NCBI GenBank assembly: GCA_017652965.1
Contig: JAGBZZ010000152.1
Location: 1 to 18,973, forward strand
Source of the DNA: Clostridia bacterium
GTDB taxonomy: Bacteria > Bacillota_A > Clostridia > Oscillospirales > CAG-272
Length of the DNA stretch: 18,973 bases
Direction: 5' to 3'
In this document: one piece after another, positions 1-6,767 of the stretch
Position numbering within the stretch: the stretch's first letter is position 1
Layout: the number at the start of each line of letters is the position of its first letter
Translations under genes and position numbers: made by a program
The notes under the pieces: generated by a model
What the model was told of the DNA's origin: nothing
The model's database searches: none
Seen by the model: only the letters and a program-made list of their open reading frames with translations

Positions 1-327
1 CTTGAGGACACCCTTCTTTTCCAGCTGCATGGCAAGGTTGAGGCCGGTCTGCCCACCGATACCGGGGACGATGGCGTCCGGGCGCTCATAGCGAAGGATC
101 TTGGTGATGTACTCCAGCGTCAGGGGCTCCATATACACCTTGTCGGCGATGGTGGTGTCGGTCATGATGGTGGCAGGGTTCGAGTTGGCAAGGATGACCT
201 CGTAGCCCTCCTCCTTGAGGGCGAGGCATGCCTGGGTACCGGCATAGTCAAATTCCGCAGCCTGACCGATCACGATCGGGCCCGAGCCGATGATAAGGAT
301 CTTTTTCAGATCAGTTCTCTTAGCCAT
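1..327 (-). CDS. carB: Carbamoyl-phosphate synthase large subunit, N-terminal part (cut by window edge)
   Basis: This is the first 109 residues of the large subunit that makes carbamoyl phosphate from bicarbonate, ammonia (from glutamine) and ATP for pyrimidine and arginine synthesis. The N-terminus reads [20 protein letters not shown] and continues with [14 protein letters not shown] and [10 protein letters not shown], all hallmarks of the family's first pre-ATP-grasp region. The start at 327 is fixed by GGAGG nine bases upstream. It begins 24 bases after the pyrC stop, so it is the third visible gene of the pyr operon. The rest lies beyond position 1. Unusually, the glutaminase subunit gene carA, which commonly sits directly before carB, is not here. 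The identification is very secure from the visible residues. Confidence 0.97.
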   Translation of the reverse strand, partial: MAKRTDLKKILIIGSGPIVIGQAAEFDYAGTQACLALKEEGYEVILANSNPATIMTDTTIADKVYMEPLTLEYITKILRYERPDAIVPGIGGQTGLNLAMQLEKKGVLK

Positions 328-351
328 TGTTGTTTCCTCCGATGTTTTATC

Positions 352-1560
352 TCAATTTTGTTTTTTATACACGATTTGACCGCGGTGAGCGGTAAGATAA
401 TTGACCCCGAAAAGGCGCTCTCCCTCAAAGGGGGTCGCACGCCCCTTGGAAAGGAAGGCGGCAGGGTCAACGGTAAATTCCTCCGAAAGCCGCCACACCG
501 AGAAGGAGGTGGGGTCAAACGGCAGCCGGAAGCGGCGGCGCGGGGCGCACACCAGGGCATCTATCAGGCGCTCTGTCGATAGGATGCCGGGCTTTACAAG
601 GTGGGTATACAGCACGGGGAAGGCCGTCTCCAGCCCCACGATGCCAAAGGCACTGCCTGCAAGGCCGCGCCCCTTTTCCTCGGCACTGTGGGGGGCATGG
701 TCGGTAGCGATCATGTCCACCGTCCCGTCAAGAAGCCCCTCGAGGAGCGCCTCTCGGTCACGGGGGGAGCGCAGGGGCGGGTTCATCTTGAAGCGCCCGT
801 CCTCCCGAAGGTGCGTGTCGTCAAGGACAAGGTAGTGGGGGCCCGTCTCACAGGTGACGTCCACCCCGCGCGCCTTGGCCGCGCGGATGAGGGCCACCGT
901 CTCGGCGGTCGAGATATGGCAGACGTGATAGGCGCACCCTATCTTTTCGGCCAGGTAAAGGTCTCTTTCCACCTGCACGTACTCACTGGCCGAGGAGATG
1001 CCCTTGTGGCCGTGGGTGCGGGCGTAGTCGCCGTCGTGGATATAGCCGCCCTCCAAAAGGGAATTGACCTCGCAGTGCGCCACGATCGGGCGGCCGAGGG
1101 CACGGGCGCGCTCCATAGCCGCGCGCATCATCTCCTCGGTCTGTACCCCGCGGCCGTCGTCCGAAAAGCCAACAACGTCGGGGGCAAGCTCCTCCATCTC
1201 GGCAAGCGTCTCGCCCCGCTCCCCCACCGTGATCGCCCCAAGCGGGTGCACGTCGATCACCGCATCCCGGCGGCAGAGGGCAAGCTGTGCCTCAAGCGAG
1301 GCGCGGCAATCGGGCACCGGGGCAAGGTTTGGCATGGTGCAAACGGCGGTATAGCCGCCGCGCGCCGCCGCGGCCGAGCCGGTGGCGATGGTCTCTTTAT
1401 AAGAAAATCCCGGCTCACGGAAGTGCACGTGCACGTCACAAAAGCCGGGAAAAACGGTATATTCGGAAGGGGAAAGGCTAAGCCCGCAAAGAGAAAGGAC
1501 CTCGGCGGCGGCACGGCCGGTGGCCGTCATCATTTCGCTGATCGTCATGGTCGTCATCAT
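352..1560 (-). CDS. pyrC: Dihydroorotase, class I type
   Basis: Zinc-dependent cytosolic amidohydrolase that cyclises carbamoyl aspartate to dihydroorotate, the third step of pyrimidine synthesis. In the 402-residue product the metal-site HVH (His44, His46) lies in CDVHVHFREPG, followed by TMPN (75-78), FSDDGRG (132-138), AHCE with His162, HVCHIS with His215, ETGPHYL (238-244), and ATDHAPH with Asp287. These match the class I bacterial enzyme. I chose the ATG at 1560 because AGGAG stands seven bases upstream; the open frame extends 26 codons further, but that stretch overlaps the end of pyrR and has no family similarity. Only about 38 residues precede the VFPGFCDVHVH motif, slightly short for the N-terminal beta-sandwich half of the family. 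It sits 46 bases after pyrR and 24 before carB. Confidence 0.95.
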   Translation of the reverse strand: MMTTMTISEMMTATGRAAAEVLSLCGLSLSPSEYTVFPGFCDVHVHFREPGFSYKETIATGSAAAARGGYTAVCTMPNLAPVPDCRASLEAQLALCRRDAVIDVHPLGAITVGERGETLAEMEELAPDVVGFSDDGRGVQTEEMMRAAMERARALGRPIVAHCEVNSLLEGGYIHDGDYARTHGHKGISSASEYVQVERDLYLAEKIGCAYHVCHISTAETVALIRAAKARGVDVTCETGPHYLVLDDTHLREDGRFKMNPPLRSPRDREALLEGLLDGTVDMIATDHAPHSAEEKGRGLAGSAFGIVGLETAFPVLYTHLVKPGILSTERLIDALVCAPRRRFRLPFDPTSFSVWRLSEEFTVDPAAFLSKGRATPFEGERLFGVNYLTAHRGQIVYKKQN

Positions 1561-1606
1561 GGGAATTCTCCTTGTCTTAAAATTGGTTGCCGTGGCCCGC
1601 CACGGC

Positions 1607-2248
<642 letters not shown>

Positions 2249-2282
2249 TCACGGTATCGACTTAAAGATTTATTTCACCAGT

Positions 2283-2311
2283 ATTATAGCACCGCAAGCG
2301 CCGTTTGTCAA
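2283..2311 (-). promoter_or_regulatory. Promoter of the pyr operon
   Basis: The minus strand holds TTGACA (2306-2311) and TATAAT (2283-2288) with a 17-base spacer, a full consensus match for the housekeeping sigma factor. The start of transcription would be near 2276, giving a leader of roughly 130 bases before pyrR, enough room for the attenuator at 2164-2189. Confidence 0.9.
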
Positions 2312-2347
2312 CCCCTTTCCTTCCATTTTTCTACTTTAATTTATAAA

Positions 2348-2389
2348 GGAAAAGGGAGGTACGCCGCAGGCGGCATATCTCCCTTTTCC
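2348..2389 (-). terminator. Long hairpin after the TIR operon, likely terminator and repeat-derived
   Basis: An 11-pair arm (GGAAAAGGGAG at 2348-2358 with CTCCCTTTTCC at 2379-2389) continues inward through three more pairs and one mismatch to a second perfect stem, GCCGC/GCGGC (2363-2374). Read on the minus strand it ends in CCTTTTCC followed by TTTATAA, a plausible intrinsic terminator 46 bases after the TIR gene stop. The bases TCCGTCGGCT at 2387-2396 recur exactly at 18641-18650, directly after another hairpin, so this hairpin probably belongs to a dispersed repeat family. Confidence 0.6.
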
Positions 2390-2434
2390 GTCGGCTCTGC
2401 CCACAGGATAGGCAGGCCTTTTCGCGCTATCCCC

Positions 2435-3577
2435 TCAGCACCCCTTCAGGACGGCGTGGGGACACACAAAATTGTTACCGAACGATTCGGGAAGGACAAA
2501 GATCCCGTCGCAGTGCCGTGCAGGCATCGAAAGATAGATCCGCAGGCTGCCGCGGCTGTCCGAGGTGGTGGGTGACAGGCCAATCATCCCGAAAAGGGCC
2601 ATCAGCTGCTCCTTGCGATCCTCGGTCGGCGGGTCTACGATCAGCTTGAACTCGGTGCCAAAGCGGCGATGCACCGGCAAAAAGAAGGAAAGCCCGGGCT
2701 CGTACGGCTCGCACGAGCGCTCACTGCGCCCGACAAAGCGCCCGCCCCACACGATCTGATTCAAAAGAAGGCACTCCTCGTTTTCGCCCATCTGCAGGGG
2801 GGCATCGATGCAGCCGCGGGCACATATGCTTATCCCCTTTTGCCGATAATCCTCGCAAACGTACGGCACGGGCGGCTCTCCGGGGAGGAGAAAATTCCCC
2901 ACCGCACCGCATCGCTGAACCGCCTCACCCCGGCGCAGGGCATGCCCGAAATTGACGACCAGGGTGCCAAGGCGGCAATCCAGAAACAGATCGCCAAGCC
3001 CCTCAAGGCGGGGGTCGTACAGGTTGATCTCCATGGTGGAAACGCGCTTTTCAAAGACTTCCTCTGCCCGCTCTCCCAGCACCTCGGAAAGCGGTGTCCC
3101 CTCCGAGAGCATCTCGGCATACAGGCGCAAGGGGCGCAGGCGCCGCACCACCTCGGCATACTCGGTGATCGCGGGGAGGTAGCGGTACAGCTGCAGGTTT
3201 TTCAGGCGCAAAAGCAGCTCGGCCGCCGTCCCCTTGCCGCCGGGCGAGAGGAGCCTTGTCGGATCCCAGATCAAAATGGGCGTGCCCCGCCCGGCAAGAA
3301 AGCCAAGCTCGTATTCCACCCAGTCGGAATTCAAGGAGTCCTCGGTTAGAAGCAGGATAGCGGCGCGGCAACGCAGCATCCGCTCGATCGCCTCCTGAAA
3401 GCGGTCCCCAGCGCCCACCCCGTCCACGTCGTAAAGCGGGTGCAGGCCCTCCTGCTTCATGACCTTGATAAGATCGTCAAGATGGCTTCTGTCCTCGGTT
3501 GCGTGCGAGATAAAGACCCCGTTCTGAAGATTTTCATTGCTTTGGCTGACCCTTTGGATCGCATAGCTCATGCACAT
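2435..3577 (-). CDS. TIR-domain protein with an unrecognised C-terminal domain
   Basis: A 380-residue protein whose N-terminal part (about 20-150) is a TIR domain: strand VFISHATEDR (21-30), a glycine-rich BB-loop region near DGVGAGDRF (52-60), strand AAILLLTEDSL (72-82), and DWVEYELGFLAGR (85-97) with Glu90 in the position of the TIR NADase catalytic glutamate. Known bacterial TIR proteins often cleave NAD or make cyclic ADP-ribose signals in anti-phage defence; that role is inferred here, not shown. Residues 180-380 match no family I recognise but contain LPVHRRFG (300-307), shared with the upstream gene product. No signal peptide or membrane segment is seen. The ATG at 3577 has GGGGGAG six bases upstream, and the gene starts 13 bases after its neighbour's stop, so the two form an operon. 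Confidence 0.85.
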   Translation of the reverse strand: MCMSYAIQRVSQSNENLQNGVFISHATEDRSHLDDLIKVMKQEGLHPLYDVDGVGAGDRFQEAIERMLRCRAAILLLTEDSLNSDWVEYELGFLAGRGTPILIWDPTRLLSPGGKGTAAELLLRLKNLQLYRYLPAITEYAEVVRRLRPLRLYAEMLSEGTPLSEVLGERAEEVFEKRVSTMEINLYDPRLEGLGDLFLDCRLGTLVVNFGHALRRGEAVQRCGAVGNFLLPGEPPVPYVCEDYRQKGISICARGCIDAPLQMGENEECLLLNQIVWGGRFVGRSERSCEPYEPGLSFFLPVHRRFGTEFKLIVDPPTEDRKEQLMALFGMIGLSPTTSDSRGSLRIYLSMPARHCDGIFVLPESFGNNFVCPHAVLKGC

Positions 3578-3590
3578 GGCACACTCCCCC

Positions 3591-4847
3591 TTAGCTTGGA
3601 TAGATCACGTCGGCCCGTGCCCCGCAGGCAGGAAGCCTTTTTTGCACCGCCGTGGCATTCGGCTCAAATCCCAGCGAGAACCACACGCGGTTTCCGTCGG
3701 GATCGACCGTAACAAGGTCTGTCTCCTTTTCCCGCCACTCGGGGAACAAAAGCCCGGAAAGCACCTGCGCCTTTAAGGAGGGGGCACTCAGATACAGCTT
3801 AAAGCAAACGCCGAAGATCCGGTGGATCGGCAGGGTCACGTCAAGATAGTATTCCCGGTAGGCCTCGCACTTCTCTTCCCCATAGCGGACGTAGCGCACG
3901 GTATGCGCAAAGCGGGGGGCAAGCCCCTCCTCGCTCGGGATCCTCGGATACTCCCCCTCCCAGACGTCTGCCTCCAGGCGATAGGGGCGGGAGGGCAGGT
4001 CGATCTCATGGTCCAGCTTGGAAAAGCGGAAGACCCGCACCCCGCACACAAGCTCGTCAAGCCGCTCGTCAAGCGCCTCCTTGGTATCCCCGATGGCCTC
4101 GGCCATCTCCTCAAAGACCGGCTTGGAGATAGGCAGGCACAGCCGCAGGCGGCGATATCCGATGCGGCGGGATATCCCCTCCCGCGGCGAAAGGGTCAGC
4201 TCGGTCTCCTCCCTCTCGCTCACACGCTCGGCAAAGCTGTCCCGCACAAGGATCGGGGTAGCCCTGGCCAGCTTGTCCGCAAAGGCGGAAAGGGTATCGA
4301 AATTCGGGCATTCGGACGCACCCGGCATCAGAAGATAGTCGATATGCGTGCCAAGCCCCGGGGTCTTTTCAATAGCAAACGACCCCCGGCGGAAGGCCAC
4401 CGCGCAGAAAAAACGCTCGCGCTTATCGGCATCCAGGATCCTTTCGGTATTCCGCGAGGAAATATAGCCGATCTCGTACCACAGTTGGTTCAGAAGCACC
4501 CGCCGCCCTGCCCACGCATCCTCGGGCGAGAGCCCGGTGCGCGGCTTTGTGGGGCTTATCTCCAGGGTATCCGAAAGGACAAGGATATAGCGGCGGCAGG
4601 AATCCAGAAGCGCAAGGGTCTCGGCATAGGGCCTTTCCGAAAAGCGCTTCTCACACAGGCAGTTATCGCGATAGGCGATCCCCCGTGCCGAAAGGGCCGC
4701 CATCAGGGCCTTGGCCTCGGCCTCGGCCTCCTCAAAATAGGTCACAAGCGCATAGCCGAAGTATCCGTCCTCCTCCAGGGGAAGATTGGAAAGCAAAAGC
4801 TCTCTTTCCCATCCGGAGGCGAAGGCCGTGCTTTTCCCGTTTTCCAT
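3591..4847 (-). CDS. Diverged TIR-like paralogue, first gene of the TIR pair
   Basis: A 418-residue cytosolic protein I cannot assign to a named family. Its N-terminal third lines up with the TIR domain of the next gene: YALVTYF (32-38) against VFISHAT, LDSCRRYILVLSDTL (81-95) against MLRCRAAILLLTEDSL, and LWYEIGYISSR (122-132) against DWVEYELGFLAGR, placing Glu125 at the catalytic position. The usual first-strand signature is lost and there is an insertion between the last two blocks, so it may be a degenerate or regulatory TIR. LPIHRIFGVCFKL (339-351) matches LPVHRRFGTEFKL of the partner, so both carry related C-terminal modules. The start at 4847 has AAGGAG six bases upstream. An own promoter precedes it. 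The paralogy is visible directly; the joint function is unknown. Confidence 0.75.
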   Translation of the reverse strand: MENGKSTAFASGWERELLLSNLPLEEDGYFGYALVTYFEEAEAEAKALMAALSARGIAYRDNCLCEKRFSERPYAETLALLDSCRRYILVLSDTLEISPTKPRTGLSPEDAWAGRRVLLNQLWYEIGYISSRNTERILDADKRERFFCAVAFRRGSFAIEKTPGLGTHIDYLLMPGASECPNFDTLSAFADKLARATPILVRDSFAERVSEREETELTLSPREGISRRIGYRRLRLCLPISKPVFEEMAEAIGDTKEALDERLDELVCGVRVFRFSKLDHEIDLPSRPYRLEADVWEGEYPRIPSEEGLAPRFAHTVRYVRYGEEKCEAYREYYLDVTLPIHRIFGVCFKLYLSAPSLKAQVLSGLLFPEWREKETDLVTVDPDGNRVWFSLGFEPNATAVQKRLPACGARADVIYPS

Positions 4848-4874
4848 GACACACTCCTTAAGATCTTTTTTCCC

Positions 4875-4903
4875 ATTTTAGCACATTTTCTCTCGCTTTA
4901 CAA
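4875..4903 (-). promoter_or_regulatory. Promoter of the TIR gene pair
   Basis: On the minus strand an extended -10 (TGCTAAAAT, core TAAAAT at 4875-4880) is preceded at 17 bases by TTGTAA (4898-4903), a four-of-six match to the -35 consensus. The predicted transcript starts only about 20 bases before the first gene's ribosome binding site. Confidence 0.6.
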
Positions 4904-4955
4904 CAAAAAAGTGCAAAAATCCCCCCCAAAAAGCATCGCCGATCCGACGATTTTC

Positions 4956-4976
4956 AAAAACCCGCCCAAAGGGCGG
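4956..4976 (-). terminator. Leftward intrinsic terminator upstream of the TIR promoter
   Basis: On the minus strand CCGCCC, loop TTT, GGGCGG is followed by GTTTTTG, a compact six-pair GC stem with a U-tract. It would stop leftward transcription before the TIR promoter. No leftward gene exists to its right within the particle gene cluster, so it either insulates the pair from antisense transcription or is left over from a gene now displaced. Confidence 0.55.
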
Positions 4977-4994
4977 CGGCAGAAAGGACAACCG

Positions 4995-5039
4995 CCCGTA
5001 CGGGTTTGACCCTTTTGACAGTGAAATATGTGCTACACT
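4995..5039 (+). promoter_or_regulatory. Candidate control region of the particle gene operon
   Basis: A perfect ten-base palindrome CCCGTACGGG (4995-5004) abuts two TTTGAC repeats (5005-5010 and 5014-5019) and an extended -10-like TGCTACACT (core TACACT at 5034-5039). The better -35 hexamer TTGACA (5015-5020) is only 13 bases from this -10, too close for standard spacing, so the promoter assignment is weak. The palindrome could be an operator. Transcription of the cluster must begin somewhere in this gap. Confidence 0.35.
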
Positions 5040-5091
5040 CAAAATGCGGCGGCATGCAAGGGCCGTAGCCAAAAAGAAAAGGAGGTCACGT

Positions 5092-5409
5092 ATGGAATAC
5101 ACACCCAAGCTATGCGAGCGGCTGATCAACCACTTCACCTTCCAACCGGGAGAGGTACCGCCCGGATACTCGGATTTCAGAGATCGGGAGGGGATGACGC
5201 TTGCCGAATTTCATTCCTTTTGTCAAAGGGAGGATTTTCGCGCGGCGGTAGAGGAGGCGGAGGCGCGCTATCTTGACACCCTGACAGCAGGGGCACTGCT
5301 GAAAAAATACGACACCTCCTTTGTCAAGCATCTGCTGGAGCTTGCCGCCGCGAAAAAGGAGGAGGCGGGCGGGCGTGCCTTCACGGTGGAGATCCGCGTG
5401 GTGGAATGA
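5092..5409 (+). CDS. Probable small terminase subunit or packaging-associated protein
   Basis: A 105-residue helical protein directly before the large terminase gene, where phages usually place the DNA-recognising small terminase subunit. The sequence is not diagnostic: an N-terminal segment (MEYTPKLCERLINHF), a middle part with MTLAEFHSFCQ, and a C-terminal helix with TAGALLKKYDTSFVKHLLEL resembling the short core of such proteins. AGGAGG stands six bases before the ATG at 5092, which is why I prefer it to an in-frame ATG at 5044. Its stop overlaps the next start by four bases (ATGA), indicating translational coupling. The role is inferred mainly from position. Confidence 0.6.
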   Translation: MEYTPKLCERLINHFTFQPGEVPPGYSDFRDREGMTLAEFHSFCQREDFRAAVEEAEARYLDTLTAGALLKKYDTSFVKHLLELAAAKKEEAGGRAFTVEIRVVE

Positions 5410-6767
5410 ATCTTTCGGTCACGGTACGGCAGAAGGCCTTCCTGGATGCCGGGGAGACCGAGGTGCTGTACGGCGGGGCGGCGGGGGGCGGCAAGTCCTA
5501 CGGGCAGGTGATCGACGCTCTCCTTTTTGCCCTTACCTATCCCGGTAGCCGTCAGCTGCTTTTGCGGCGAAGCTTTCCGGAGCTCGAGCGTTCCCTGATC
5601 CGTACGGCACGTGCCCTGTATCCCGCCTCGGTCTTCACCTACCGCTCCGGCGAGCATTCGGGCTATTTTGCCAACGGCTCGATCCTGGATTTCGGGTACC
5701 TCTTTTCGGAGGGGGACGTCTACCAGTACCAATCGGCCGAGTATGACGTCATCCGCTTTGACGAGCTGACCCACTTCACGAAATTCCAGTACCTGTATAT
5801 GATCTCGCGGATCCGCGGGGCAAACGGCTATCCGAAGCAGATCAAGTCCTCCACCAATCCCGGCGGCATCGGCCATGCCTGGGTCAAGGAGCGCTTTATC
5901 GACCCCGCCCCGTTTGGCACCCCCTTTCTCGGTGAGGACGGCTCACGCCGCATCTTTTTGCCGGCGCGGATCGAGGACAATCGCTTTCTCACCGAGAAGG
6001 ACCCCGACTACCGCCGGCGCCTCGAAAGCCTGCCAAGCGAGGAAAGACGTGCCCTTTTACACGGAGAGTGGAACCTGTTTACAGGGCAGTTCTTTTCGGA
6101 ATTCCGCTATGATCTCCACACCTGTGACCCCTTTCCGATCCCGCCCTCCTGGCGGCGCTACCGCACACTGGACTACGGCCTTGACCGCCTGGCGGTCCTG
6201 TGGATCGCCCTATCGCCCGAGGGGCGGGCCTACGTCTACCGTGAACTGTGCGAAAGCAACCTCATTATCTCGGCGGCGGCCGGGCGCATCCGTGCGCTGA
6301 CCCCGCCCGAGGAGGAGATCTACGTGACGCTTGCCCCGCCCGACCTTTTCGGGCGGGGACAGGAAAGCGGCAAGAGCCGCGCCGCCCTCTTCCGTGAGGA
6401 GGGGGTCGCCTTTGCCCGCTCGTCAAACGATCGGCTGGCGGGCTGGATGGCCGTCAAGGAGCTTCTCAGTGAAGCGGCGGACGGCCTGCCGCGCCTGCAG
6501 ATCTTCCGCACCTGCCGTGAGCTTTGCCGTTGCCTGCCGATGCTGCTTTCCGACCCCCTGCGCCCCGGGGACGTCCTGACCGAGCCGCACGCCATCACCC
6601 ACGCCCCGGATGCCCTGCGCGGCTTTGCCGTCTACCACACAGCCCCCGCCCACCTGCCCGAGGCCGGCACACGCCGCCCCTGGACGCCCGACCTTTGGCA
6701 GGACTATTATGCCGCCGACGAGGACGAAAGGCGCTATCTTATCAAAAAATACGGAGAACCCTTATGA
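5406..6767 (+). CDS. Phage terminase large subunit (packaging ATPase and nuclease)
   Basis: The motor that pumps DNA into the procapsid through the portal and cuts the concatemer. All key parts are present in the 453-residue product: Walker A GGAAGGGKS (23-31), Walker B VIRFDE (115-120), the coupling motif SSTNPGG (148-154), and a C-terminal RNase H-like nuclease with candidate acidic residues Asp256 (LDYGLD), Glu280 (YVYREL) and Asp402 (APDALRGF). The length is usual for the family, and no frameshift or lost motif is seen, so the enzyme looks functional. It starts within the stop of the preceding gene and its own stop overlaps the portal start by four bases. The intact catalytic set argues against simple prophage decay. 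Confidence 0.93.
   Translation: MNLSVTVRQKAFLDAGETEVLYGGAAGGGKSYGQVIDALLFALTYPGSRQLLLRRSFPELERSLIRTARALYPASVFTYRSGEHSGYFANGSILDFGYLFSEGDVYQYQSAEYDVIRFDELTHFTKFQYLYMISRIRGANGYPKQIKSSTNPGGIGHAWVKERFIDPAPFGTPFLGEDGSRRIFLPARIEDNRFLTEKDPDYRRRLESLPSEERRALLHGEWNLFTGQFFSEFRYDLHTCDPFPIPPSWRRYRTLDYGLDRLAVLWIALSPEGRAYVYRELCESNLIISAAAGRIRALTPPEEEIYVTLAPPDLFGRGQESGKSRAALFREEGVAFARSSNDRLAGWMAVKELLSEAADGLPRLQIFRTCRELCRCLPMLLSDPLRPGDVLTEPHAITHAPDALRGFAVYHTAPAHLPEAGTRRPWTPDLWQDYYAADEDERRYLIKKYGEPL

Noticed and set aside
2669..5009. Long plus-strand frames opposite the TIR genes
   Set aside because: Low-complexity translations without motifs or start signals, antisense to a coherent operon with its own promoter.
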